18,717 nucleotides of DNA from Succinatimonas sp. UBA7265 (GTDB taxonomy: Bacteria > Pseudomonadota > Gammaproteobacteria > Enterobacterales > Succinivibrionaceae). The stretch spans positions 1 through 18,717 of the forward strand of contig DKSD01000079.1 in the NCBI GenBank assembly GCA_002473165.1, in the 5' to 3' direction. The position numbers were made by a program, and so were the translations under genes. Positions 7,726-14,318 of the stretch are shown here, piece by piece (within the stretch, counting starts at the first letter, position 1; each line of letters begins with the position of its first letter). Below the pieces are notes generated by a model. The model did no database searches. It was given only the letters and a program-made list of their open reading frames with translations, and had not been told where the DNA came from.

Positions 7726-8039
7726 GTCTTCTCCTCCGCCTTTCCTAATTCCTCAGCGTACATGTCATCGAGGGAGACAAGCGTATAAGTTTTAGGATCT
7801 ATGCCGGCAAAGCCCGTGCGTGAGAAAAAAACCAGGCGGTAAAAAGACAGTCCGAGTTCAGAGACCTGCCGCACTCTATCCCTGACCGCGCTCAGGTCAA
7901 GCAGCGCTTTGCCGTATTGGCACTCATAGGCTGTCAAACCGCGTTCATCCTCTGTGACCACCGCGAATTCTCCTTTTTTGTGGTGCGCCTTGTCCTTAAA
8001 GGCGAAGCGTCCGATCCGGTAAAACGAAGGATCCATCAT
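7722..8039 (-). CDS. DUF234-like nuclease-fold C-terminal fragment of an ATPase
   Basis: The 105-residue product resembles only the C-terminal part of DUF234-type AAA ATPases (usually about 450 residues). Signs are RIGRFAFKD, then GEFAVV, YECQYGK, YRLVFFSRTGF and a final VSLDDMY. In the family the E-x-K pair of a PD-(D/E)XK-like fold is usually found at the position of ECQ here, so the lysine appears replaced by Gln. The N-terminal P-loop domain is missing. The frame stays open upstream of the ATG at 8039 as far as a stop at 8172-8174, without a recognisable ATPase sequence. Two adjacent ATGs (8037-8039 and 8034-8036) are candidate starts. The TGA overlaps the ATG of the broken phosphatase (ATGA). 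The gene is most likely a remnant, though a small stand-alone protein is possible. Confidence 0.5.
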   Translation of the reverse strand: MMDPSFYRIGRFAFKDKAHHKKGEFAVVTEDERGLTAYECQYGKALLDLSAVRDRVRQVSELGLSFYRLVFFSRTGFAGIDPKTYTLVSLDDMYAEELGKAEEKT

Positions 8040-8394
8040 GCCGCGCCGGTTTTTGCGGATAGCGTATTCGGGATCTCCAGGGGGCAGCGCAACAGGTGCG
8101 CCAGCATTTTCTTTTAGGCCAAATTGCCGAATAAAATTCGGCCAAGTTGCCGGACGAAAAAGCCATTTAACCTAAAACAGGCATTTTGTTAAATATTCAA
8201 TATGTTAATAAGCAGAAAATTTAAGTTCAGAGTAGAACGCTTAACGGATTTTTCCCCGGCTCTTTTGAAGTTCAGAAATTGAGCAAATCTGCAAATGGCA
8301 TTGCCCGCCAGGCTCGCGTAAAGCCTTACATGCATACAGCGTCATAACCAGGCGGTGTCAAAGAAAGAACGCGATCCTTGTGCAGACTTTTCAG
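8040..8394. other. Gene-poor gap between ATPase remnant and sensor kinase gene
   Basis: This stretch of 355 bases holds no convincing gene. The minus-strand frame of the ATPase remnant remains open to 8171. A 48-codon minus-strand ORF (8189-8335, starting MHVRLYASLAG) has no recognised family or ribosome site. The part from about 8160 to 8230 is AT-rich and could hold a promoter for the minus-strand genes. A minus-strand TTGACA with TATGCA 19 bases away lies near 8330-8360, but the spacing is poor. I see no terminator after the kinase gene. Confidence 0.4.
8117..8154. repeat. Hairpin flanked by two copies of GGCCAA(A/G)TTGCCG
   Basis: GGCCAAATTGCCGA (8117-8130) and GGCCAAGTTGCCGG (8140-8153) form a direct repeat with a 23-base period. 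Between and overlapping them, GCCGAAT-AAA-ATTCGGC (8126-8142) is a perfect 7-bp inverted repeat. No T run follows on either strand, so it does not look like an intrinsic terminator. Confidence 0.4.
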
Positions 8395-9798
8395 TTACCC
8401 CCTGAGGATAATCGAGGCTTCAAGGCCGTGCGGTTTGCGGTTTTTAAACTCCACGCGCGCCCCCATGTTGTCGGCGCACTGCCTGACGATAGCAAGCCCC
8501 AGGCCCGTGCCCTGGATCTTCGCCGTATCCCCGCCCACGCGATAGAAGGGTTCGAAGACCTTTTTAAGCTCAGCCTCCGGGATGCCGGGCCCGGTGTCGG
8601 CGACGGTGAGCACGACGCTTTCGGGGACGCGCTTTGAGATGAGATCGATCTGCCCGCCCTCAGGCGTGTACTTGACCGCGTTGGCGCACAGATTCATGAG
8701 CACGGTCTTAAGCTCCTGGCGCGGCGCGGAGAGTTCCTCCACCTCAAGTTCCTCGATCCCGAGGTCCAAATCATGCGCGTCGGCAAGATCGCCCAGGCTC
8801 TCGATGATCTCCACAAACAGCTCTTTGACGTTCACCCGCTCGGGGGCCTCAGGGGCGCGGCTTTGCGAGCGCGCCAGCGTCAGCAGGCCTTCCGTGAGCT
8901 CCTGCTGTTTCTTTATGGCCGTCTTCAGCCCTTCAAGCTTTTGGCTTTGGGACTCACTGAGCCCCCGGGTGTCAAAATTCTGCGCTTTAAGCGACAGCGC
9001 GGTCAGCGGCGTGCGCATCTCGTGGGCGGCGTCGGCGATAAAGCGCCGCTCGTTCTGGATACTCTCGAAGGTGCGTTTGAACAGCCGGTTTAGCGATCCG
9101 ATGAGGGGATCGAGCTCTGAGGGCACCGGGCCCGTGAGCGGGCTTAAGTCACTCTCGCGGCGCGAGTAGATCTGTTTTGCCAGGCGCCGCACCCCGGAAA
9201 AAGTCAGCGTGCTGACAAACACCGCCACCGGGACGAAGAGCAGGATAAAGAAGGCGAATTCCAAAAATTCTGAGACGAGCGCACGGCGGGCCATGTCCTC
9301 GAACAGCCCCACGGGCCTTGCCACCACGAAGCGCGTGCCGTTGCGGGCTGTGGCCACATAGGCCCGCACGCGCTCGTCATGGATGAGCAGCGTGTAAAAT
9401 CCGTCCTCGGCGTCAGGCGGCAAAAAGAACTGGGCGTCCGGGCCTGAGAGCAGCGGGGCGATCATGATCTTCTGATGGCGCGTAAAGAGATCGGCAAGCG
9501 AAGGCACCGGCCCGAAAGAGCCGCTGTCGCGCATGCCGCGGCGCGGCATCAGCGACGGGTGCTTGGGCATGCCCAGGCGCATCTGCCCTTGCAGGCGGCC
9601 GGGATTTAAGAAACGGTAGTCGACGATCACCGAGGCGATCTGCGAGAGCTCCGCATCCATGTAAGTGCCGGCTGCAGACAGCGAGCTGTAATAAGAGCGC
9701 AGGCACATCACACCCGTGAAGATCACGCCGGTGGCGCACAGGAACAGGCAGAGTTTGAAACGCAGCGAGCGGATCAGGGAGCCTTTGCGACCTTCCAT
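8395..9798 (-). CDS. Sensor histidine kinase, QseC-like
   Basis: This inner-membrane sensor kinase is the partner of the response regulator encoded just upstream. The 467 residues show a first membrane segment at about 12-33, a periplasmic sensor region of about 140 residues, and a second membrane segment at about 177-200. The H box RRFIADAAHEMRTPLTAL follows with H259, then the N box NLCANAVKYTPEGG (N369, N373) and the G boxes DTGPGIP at 401-407 and GTGLGLAI at 430-437. All residues needed for autophosphorylation are present. RRFxADAAHExRTPL is typical of the QseC/TctE/PmrB group. The ATG at 9798 lies inside the regulator gene (25-base overlap) and has AGGGG about 6 bases upstream. The ligand is not deducible. 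Confidence 0.9.
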   Translation of the reverse strand: MEGRKGSLIRSLRFKLCLFLCATGVIFTGVMCLRSYYSSLSAAGTYMDAELSQIASVIVDYRFLNPGRLQGQMRLGMPKHPSLMPRRGMRDSGSFGPVPSLADLFTRHQKIMIAPLLSGPDAQFFLPPDAEDGFYTLLIHDERVRAYVATARNGTRFVVARPVGLFEDMARRALVSEFLEFAFFILLFVPVAVFVSTLTFSGVRRLAKQIYSRRESDLSPLTGPVPSELDPLIGSLNRLFKRTFESIQNERRFIADAAHEMRTPLTALSLKAQNFDTRGLSESQSQKLEGLKTAIKKQQELTEGLLTLARSQSRAPEAPERVNVKELFVEIIESLGDLADAHDLDLGIEELEVEELSAPRQELKTVLMNLCANAVKYTPEGGQIDLISKRVPESVVLTVADTGPGIPEAELKKVFEPFYRVGGDTAKIQGTGLGLAIVRQCADNMGARVEFKNRKPHGLEASIILRG

Positions 9799-10457
9799 CC
9801 CACACCCCTGACGTTCTTGATAAGCGAGGACGATCCGAGTTTCTTCCTCAGGTTATAGATAAAGAACTCGATAGCGTTGCTCTCGATCTCCTCGCCAAAA
9901 GCATAGATGCGCTCCTCAAGCTGCTCGCGCGAGAGCACGGCGCCGGGACGGCGCAGCAGCGCCTCCAAAAGCGCGTACTCGCGGGAGGTGAGGCAGACGC
10001 TCGCCTCGCTGCCGTCCTCGCGGCGCACCAGTGCCTCGCGGGTAAGCTGGTTTAACGTGAGCACGCCGTTTGACAGCCCGCGCGGATCATCGCTGCGGCT
10101 GCTGCGGCGCACCACGGCGCGGATGCGAGCCTCAAGTTCCGTGAGTTCAAAAGGTTTTACGAGGTAATCGTCGGCTCCGCCGTCCAGGCCTTTGATGCGA
10201 TCGTTCAGTCCGTCGCGGGCCGTGATGATAATGATCGGCGCCTTGACGCGCGCGTTGCGCCAGGATTTGAGCAGCGCCGAGCCGTCAAGTCCGGGCAGGC
10301 CCAGATCGAGCAGGATGCAGTCATATTCGCAGTCGCGCGGGGCGTCCACGGCGCTTTGCCCGTCATAGAGCGCGTCGACGGCCATGCCCTGGCGTTTTAA
10401 AGCCTCGGCCACTTCATCGGAAATCAGGCGATCGTCTTCAACCAGCAATATGCGCAT
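9774..10457 (-). CDS. OmpR/PhoB-family response regulator, QseB-like
   Basis: This cytoplasmic transcription factor is phosphorylated by the adjacent kinase. With the ATG at 10457 the protein is 227 residues. Its receiver domain has D8/D9, phosphoacceptor D51 in LLDLGLPGLDG, T79 and K101 in KPF. A winged-helix domain follows, with SREYALLEALLRRPG and a recognition region SNAIEFFIYNLRKKLG that resembles QseB (SNAVEVHVHHLRRKLG). I prefer the ATG at 10457 over the GTG at 10463. A GGAGG ribosome site lies 5 bases before the ATG and would run into the GTG, and MRILLVEDD is the usual start. In E. coli qseBC also lies close to parE, which supports the assignment. TctD or PmrA types are alternatives. 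A perfect inverted repeat upstream may be its operator. Confidence 0.9.
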   Translation of the reverse strand: MRILLVEDDRLISDEVAEALKRQGMAVDALYDGQSAVDAPRDCEYDCILLDLGLPGLDGSALLKSWRNARVKAPIIIITARDGLNDRIKGLDGGADDYLVKPFELTELEARIRAVVRRSSRSDDPRGLSNGVLTLNQLTREALVRREDGSEASVCLTSREYALLEALLRRPGAVLSREQLEERIYAFGEEIESNAIEFFIYNLRKKLGSSSLIKNVRGVGWKVAKAP

Positions 10458-10477
10458 ACGCACCTCCGCTTGTTTAA

Positions 10478-10499
10478 TAAGTCTAACGCGTGAGACTTA
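10478..10499. promoter_or_regulatory. Inverted repeat upstream of the response regulator gene
   Basis: TAAGTCT-N8-AGACTTA is a perfect 7-bp inverted repeat about 20 bases upstream of the regulator ATG and downstream of the yqiA stop. No T run follows on the minus strand, so it is not a terminator for yqiA. Its size and position suit an operator, possibly for self-regulation by the two-component pair. This is inference. Confidence 0.45.
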
Positions 10500-10513
10500 G
10501 AGATAAATTAGCA

Positions 10514-11092
10514 TCAGCACCCGGCAAAGAAGGTGTAGATCTTCGGGAGGATCGCTGCAAAATTATCAAAGGCATGGCAGCCGCCTTCCTGCACCTCCGG
10601 GGCGCAGGCAGCGTAAAAAGCCAAGGATTTGCGGTAATCAAGCACTTCATCGCCCTTTTGCAAAAACACCCGCGTTTTTTGCGGATCGCGCCTGGCGCAC
10701 TCACTATCGAGCGTGCGCAGCGTCTCGATCATCTCCGGGCGCAGCACAAAATCCGCGCCGGTGAAATCATTGTGCTGCGGGATGTCGCACAGCGCGGGGA
10801 AATAGTCCTGAGGATGCGTGCAGGGATTGACGAGCGCAATCTTAAAGCCGTAGCGGCATTGCAGCACCGTCGCCATGAAACCGCCCATGGAAGACCCCAC
10901 GAGGCAGGGGTGCTCGCTTTGACGTTCTTTTGCCCAGGCATCGAGCGCAGCGATGGCCTCTGCGGGGATATCCGGGTAATCCGGAGCGTCAAAATCAGTT
11001 TCAGGGTGGTTTTCTTTAAGCCAGTTTTCCAGCACGCGGCGTTTGAGCGCCTGCGGGCCTGAAAGGAAGCCGTGCAGATAGGCTATGAGCAT
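10514..11092 (-). CDS. yqiA: YqiA-like alpha/beta-hydrolase (esterase)
   Basis: This small cytoplasmic esterase belongs to the YqiA family (UPF0227), known for activity on short acyl esters. Its physiological substrate is unknown. The 192 residues match E. coli YqiA (193) in length and pattern. They include YLHGF near the start, nucleophile elbow GSSMGG with S68, TGDEVLDYR-like KGDEVLDYR with D148, and EGGCHAF with H173, completing a Ser-Asp-His triad. The gene overlaps the cpdA stop by one base (TGATG), so the two are probably translationally coupled. The gene order cpdA, yqiA, then parE is the E. coli order, but here about 4.6 kb of other genes separates yqiA from parE. Confidence 0.93.
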   Translation of the reverse strand: MLIAYLHGFLSGPQALKRRVLENWLKENHPETDFDAPDYPDIPAEAIAALDAWAKERQSEHPCLVGSSMGGFMATVLQCRYGFKIALVNPCTHPQDYFPALCDIPQHNDFTGADFVLRPEMIETLRTLDSECARRDPQKTRVFLQKGDEVLDYRKSLAFYAACAPEVQEGGCHAFDNFAAILPKIYTFFAGC

Positions 11093-11925
11093 CAGTAACC
11101 CCGGGCGCTGTAATTTGGGGTGAAGCAGCCCTCAGGCAGGCGGCAGACCTCCGTGCGCACGCTGCCGTCCTGCGAAAGTTCCAGGCAGCGCCAGCCCGGG
11201 GCTTTAGTGTCGAGCTCGAACTCCTGGGAGCGCGGCGCGAACTGGATCGAGGTCGAAGGGCTGGCGATGCAGCGCACCTGCCCCATGAGCGTGTCCGCCT
11301 CCTGGTGGATGTGGCCGCTTAACACCAGGCGCACCGTGTCCATCCTTTTGACGAAGACCCGGAACTCGTCCTGATTGTGCAGCGTCTGGGTGTCAAGCCA
11401 GGCGCTTCCGGTCAAAAGCGGAAAATGGTGGATGCACACACAGGTCATGAGATCGCGCCGCTCCTCGACAGCCTGGCGCAGCATTTCCAGCTCGCTGCGC
11501 AGCACCCAGCCGTGGGCCTGGCTGTAAACCTCGGAATTTAAGAGCACGAACTGCCAGGCCCCGCAGATCACGCGCCTTGCCGTGCTGATCCCCAGTTCCC
11601 CGAAGATCCGGTACTCAAGCGGGCCGTCATCGTGGTTGCCCGGCAGGAAGAACACCGGGGCGCCGATCCCGGAGATCATGGAGGCAAAGCGGCGGTAGGA
11701 GGCCGCCGAGTAGTCCTGGGAGATGTCGCCCGTCACCAGCACGAGATCGCAGGGGTAGCCCTGCTCGCGCGCCGCGCCCAACACGGCCTTGAAGCTTTGC
11801 GCCGTGTTTACGCCCAACAGCTCGCCCGATTCGTCGGCAAAGAGATGGCAGTCAGATAACTGCAGCACCCTGACTTTGCCGTCGGTGCTCCGCGGCGTCA
11901 GCGTGCAGCTTTGCGTCCCGTCCAT
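11092..11925 (-). CDS. cpdA: 3',5'-cyclic-AMP phosphodiesterase CpdA
   Basis: CpdA is a class III metallophosphoesterase that hydrolyses cAMP to AMP and so limits CRP activity. The 277 residues compare with 275 in E. coli. Metal-site motifs appear in order: LQLSDCHLFA with D25 and H27, TGDISQD with D67, PGNHDD at 95-100, HHFP at 166-169 and SGHIHQE at 203-209. The LFA after the first motif and the neighbours nudF and yqiA point to CpdA and not to another metallophosphoesterase. The ATG at 11925 gives an N-terminus of family length, with GGGAG about 11 bases upstream. The gene starts 238 bases after the nudF stop, beyond a terminator-like hairpin, so it probably has its own promoter. Confidence 0.93.
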   Translation of the reverse strand: MDGTQSCTLTPRSTDGKVRVLQLSDCHLFADESGELLGVNTAQSFKAVLGAAREQGYPCDLVLVTGDISQDYSAASYRRFASMISGIGAPVFFLPGNHDDGPLEYRIFGELGISTARRVICGAWQFVLLNSEVYSQAHGWVLRSELEMLRQAVEERRDLMTCVCIHHFPLLTGSAWLDTQTLHNQDEFRVFVKRMDTVRLVLSGHIHQEADTLMGQVRCIASPSTSIQFAPRSQEFELDTKAPGWRCLELSQDGSVRTEVCRLPEGCFTPNYSARGY

Positions 11926-12073
11926 TTACCGCCATCTCCCCGCGCCTTTTTGGAGCGCGCACCAATTCCGCCTGCATTGAGGCCTTAGACAGAGATCTTA
12001 GGCAGGCGTTTAAAAAAACCTGTGGATTTTGACGCGTTTTGCGCGCTAAGACAGAGAATTTTGGCGGTTTTAT

Positions 12074-12122
12074 GATCCGCGCCGCTTTTTTTCCGCATTT
12101 TGCACACGTTTGCATGCGGATC
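12074..12122. repeat. Two competing inverted repeats in the cpdA upstream region
   Basis: The right arm around 12114-12122 can pair with either of two left arms: TCCGCAT at 12092-12098 (7 bp, 15-base loop) or GATCCGC at 12074-12080 (7 bp). Both pairings are perfect and mutually exclusive. This may reflect a binding site, alternative RNA folds, or chance. Confidence 0.35.
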
Positions 12123-12127
12123 AAAAC

Positions 12128-12154
12128 TGCCGTGCCCCGTTGCGGGGCACAGCA
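12128..12154 (-). terminator. GC-rich hairpin after nudF
   Basis: The arms GTGCCCCG and CGGGGCAC form a perfect 8-bp stem with a three-base loop at 12132-12150, extended by TGC/GCA across one mismatch. On the minus strand it starts 13 bases after the nudF stop and is followed by GTTTTGAT, so the T run is short. It is a likely intrinsic terminator of modest strength. The plus side also ends in ATTTT, so it could act in both directions. Confidence 0.6.
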
Positions 12155-12163
12155 TTTTAGATT

Positions 12164-12820
12164 TCACCTGCCCCGCGCTTGCAGGAATTCCTTTCTCAGT
12201 TCCGCATGGCAATTTTGCAGGTACAGCAGCGTGATCAGCGCCGCGGCGTTGTGGATGCGGCCGTTCACGCATTGCGCGAAGGCCTCGGCGGCGCTCACTT
12301 TGAAGACGCGGATGTCCTCGGATTCCGAGTCAAGGCCGCCGTGCTTTTCCAGGTGCGAGAGATCGGTGTTGGCGATGTAGAGCGTCGTGCGCTCGGAGCA
12401 GCCGCCCGGGGAGGGGTACTGCGCGGTCACCAGGCGCAGATCGCCCGGGTCTACCTTAAGCCCGGTCTCCTCGGCCATCTCGCGCACCGCCGCCTCAAGC
12501 GGGGTTTCACCGGTGTCGATCATGCCGGCCAGCACCTCGATGAGCCAGGGGGAATCGACATCGGAGAGGGCGCCGGGGCGGAACTGCTCTATAAGCTGCA
12601 CCTCATCGGTGAGCGCGTCGTAAGGCAGCACGGCCACAGCGTCGTGATCGCGCTCGAAGATCTCGCGTTTTAAGACTTTAGGCGGCCGCCCGTCAAAACG
12701 CGGGTATCTGAGATCATACTGATCTATGGCAAAGAACCCCTGCCAGACCCGTTTTTTGGAGATAATTTCCACATCGCTTAAATGAAAGCGAGGTGCGAAT
12801 AAATCGTGATTAGTGCCCAT
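12164..12820 (-). CDS. nudF: ADP-ribose diphosphatase NudF
   Basis: NudF is a cytoplasmic Nudix hydrolase that cleaves ADP-ribose to AMP and ribose 5-phosphate. From the ATG at 12820 the protein has 218 residues (E. coli 209). It contains VEIISKKRVWQGFFAID near the N-terminus, EIFERDHDAVAVLPYD, a complete Nudix box with G99, E105 and REMAEETGL, and SPGGCSERTTLY, a pattern typical of the ADP-ribose group. The reading frame continues upstream to 12922, but the extra residues are unlike the family. AAGG lies about 7 bases before the chosen ATG, which settles the start. The gene is divergent from the dihydroorotase gene with only 45 bases between starts. A hairpin terminator follows the stop. Confidence 0.93.
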   Translation of the reverse strand: MGTNHDLFAPRFHLSDVEIISKKRVWQGFFAIDQYDLRYPRFDGRPPKVLKREIFERDHDAVAVLPYDALTDEVQLIEQFRPGALSDVDSPWLIEVLAGMIDTGETPLEAAVREMAEETGLKVDPGDLRLVTAQYPSPGGCSERTTLYIANTDLSHLEKHGGLDSESEDIRVFKVSAAEAFAQCVNGRIHNAAALITLLYLQNCHAELRKEFLQARGR

Positions 12821-12829
12821 GAGCTGCCT

Positions 12830-12860
12830 TAACCGGTTACGATCCCTGCAAACGAGGGAG
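12830..12860 (+). promoter_or_regulatory. Palindrome and ribosome-site hairpin before the dihydroorotase gene
   Basis: TAACCGGTTA at 12830-12839 is a perfect 10-bp palindrome in the short divergent gap. Just after it CCCT (12844-12847) can pair with AGGG (12855-12858) around a seven-base loop. AGGG is the core of the AGGGAG ribosome site used by the ATG at 12866, so the stem would mask it. E. coli pyrC is known to use a similar leader hairpin formed only when transcription starts upstream. No clear -10 fixes the start here. Confidence 0.4.
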
Positions 12861-12865
12861 TGCAA

Positions 12866-14215
12866 ATGAGAAAACTGCTGCTGAAGAACGCCGACATTTT
12901 CTGCGACGACCGTATTATACAAGGCGATCTCTTAACGGAGGATCGTTTCATCGCCCGCGTCGGAGGCTCGATCCCCGCTGACGCTCAGACCGAGGTCATA
13001 AACTGCGAGGGGCTGTTGGTGCTGCCCGGGCTCATAGACGAGCACGTGCACTTTCGCGATCCGGGCATGAGGCAGAAGGCGACGATCCGCTCGGAGTCGC
13101 GCGCCGCGCTCTTAGGCGGCGTGACCTCGTTTATGGACATGCCCAACACCAACCCGCCCACCGTCACACGAAAGGCGCTCTCAGACAAGCTTGGCACGGC
13201 CGCGCTCAACAGCGCCGCCAACTACGCCTTCTACATGGGAGCCTCGGGGGACAACCTCGAGGAGCTCAAAGCCGTCGATCCGCGCCTGATCGCCGGCATC
13301 AAGATCTACATGGGCGCCACAACCGGCTCGCTGCTCGTCACGGATGAAAAGCAGCTGGTGCAGGCCTTCAGCGCCCAAAACGTGCTCATCGCCGTTCACT
13401 GCGAAGACACGCCGCTTATAGACAAAAACACCCGCCGCGCCCGCGCAGATTACGGCGATGACATTCCCTTTGACGTCCATCCCGTGATCCGCAGCCGCGA
13501 CGCCTGCATTAAATCATCGCAGCTGGCCGTCGCCGTGGCTTTGGCCACCGGGGCGCGGCTGCACATCCTGCATGTTTCCACCAGAGAAGAAGTGCAGATG
13601 CTGCGCGCCTATATGTTCGGCAATGCCAAAACCCGCCAGATCTCAGGCGAGGCCGCCCTGCCCCACCTCATGTTCTCCGACTGCGACTACCAGCGCCTGG
13701 GAGGCTTTTTAAAATGCAACCCCGCCGTCAAAACCGAGCTGGACCGCCGCGCCATCGTGCAGGGGCTTGAAGATGGCGTGCTCACGACCGCCGGCACCGA
13801 TCACGCCCCGCATGAGCTCCCGGCCAAGGCCGGCAATTACGCGCACTGCGCCTCAGGCTGCACCGGAGTACAGTACCTGCTGTCCGCACTTATGGAGCTT
13901 GCCCGCCGCGGCGAGCTGTCTCTTGAGAGCGCCGTGCGCGCGGCGACGGCCAATGTCGCCGACCGTTACCGCATCATAAAGCGCGGCCGCATTCAGGAAG
14001 GCTTTTACGCCGATCTGGCAATCGTCGATCCGATTAGGCCTCATCAGGTGACAGCATCTGACATTGCATCAAAGTGCGGCTGGTCGCCTTTTTTGGGTCA
14101 CACCTTCCCTTCCTCAGTCGTGCACACTGTGGTAAACGGGAATTTAGCCGTAAAAAACGGCGCGCTTGTGCCAGGCGAGCTACACGGCATGCGGCTGGAG
14201 TTTGACCGCGACTGA
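12866..14215 (+). CDS. pyrC: Dihydroorotase, class I, Bacteroidota-like
   Basis: This cytoplasmic zinc amidohydrolase interconverts carbamoyl-aspartate and dihydroorotate in pyrimidine synthesis. The 449 residues show HVHFRDPG with H60 and H62, the carboxylated lysine in IKIYMGATTG (K146), VHCED with H178, LHILHVST with H236, and TDHAPH with catalytic D312. Class I enzymes (about 430-450 residues) differ from the shorter class II PyrC (about 348) of E. coli. HCEDTPLI, DIPFDVHPVIRS and CGWSPFLGHTF are features I associate with Bacteroidota dihydroorotases. Allantoinase is a less likely alternative. The frame also starts at a GTG (12860), but AGGGAG lies 5 bases before the ATG at 12866, which is preferred. 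The next gene, proS, follows after a 103-base leader. Confidence 0.88.
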   Translation: MRKLLLKNADIFCDDRIIQGDLLTEDRFIARVGGSIPADAQTEVINCEGLLVLPGLIDEHVHFRDPGMRQKATIRSESRAALLGGVTSFMDMPNTNPPTVTRKALSDKLGTAALNSAANYAFYMGASGDNLEELKAVDPRLIAGIKIYMGATTGSLLVTDEKQLVQAFSAQNVLIAVHCEDTPLIDKNTRRARADYGDDIPFDVHPVIRSRDACIKSSQLAVAVALATGARLHILHVSTREEVQMLRAYMFGNAKTRQISGEAALPHLMFSDCDYQRLGGFLKCNPAVKTELDRRAIVQGLEDGVLTTAGTDHAPHELPAKAGNYAHCASGCTGVQYLLSALMELARRGELSLESAVRAATANVADRYRIIKRGRIQEGFYADLAIVDPIRPHQVTASDIASKCGWSPFLGHTFPSSVVHTVVNGNLAVKNGALVPGELHGMRLEFDRD

Positions 14216-14229
14216 GCCCCCGCGCCCTG

Positions 14230-14238
14230 TGCTAAAAT
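14230..14238 (+). promoter_or_regulatory. Extended -10 element in the proS leader
   Basis: TGC-TAAAAT fits an extended -10 box (TGnTAnAAT). Seventeen bases upstream is GACTGA, a poor -35, and it overlaps the dihydroorotase stop. Initiation near 14245 would give a leader of about 74 bases. GC-rich arms at about 14217-14230 and 14258-14273 can pair with bulges across the element, which might weakly end upstream transcripts. Confidence 0.4.
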
Positions 14239-14318
14239 CGGTCAGTTTTTTATTGTTGCAGGGGGCGCAGGGCTCCCTTTTGAGATCAGGGCCTTATCCT
14301 GATTTTTGGAATAAATTC

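Larger units (their letters stand above)
11926..12163. other. Repeat-rich gap between nudF and cpdA
   Basis: No gene is visible in these 238 bases. They hold several repeats. AGACAGAGA occurs at 11987-11995 and 12049-12057. CGCCTGC (11969-11975) pairs with GCAGGCG (12002-12008). TCCGCAT (12092-12098) pairs with ATGCGGA (12114-12120), and in competition GATCCGC (12074-12080) pairs with GCGGATC (12116-12122). The strand-specific leader of cpdA must lie here, but no promoter matches well. Confidence 0.45.

Noticed and set aside
8189..8335. 48-codon minus-strand ORF starting MHVRLYASLAG
   Set aside because: It is short, has no clear ribosome site, and resembles no family I know. It is kept only as a note in the intergenic entry.
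12821..12922. Longer nudF with 34 extra N-terminal residues
   Set aside because: The extra part overlaps the divergent dihydroorotase start and is unlike NudF, while the internal ATG at 12820 has a good ribosome site and family-like length.
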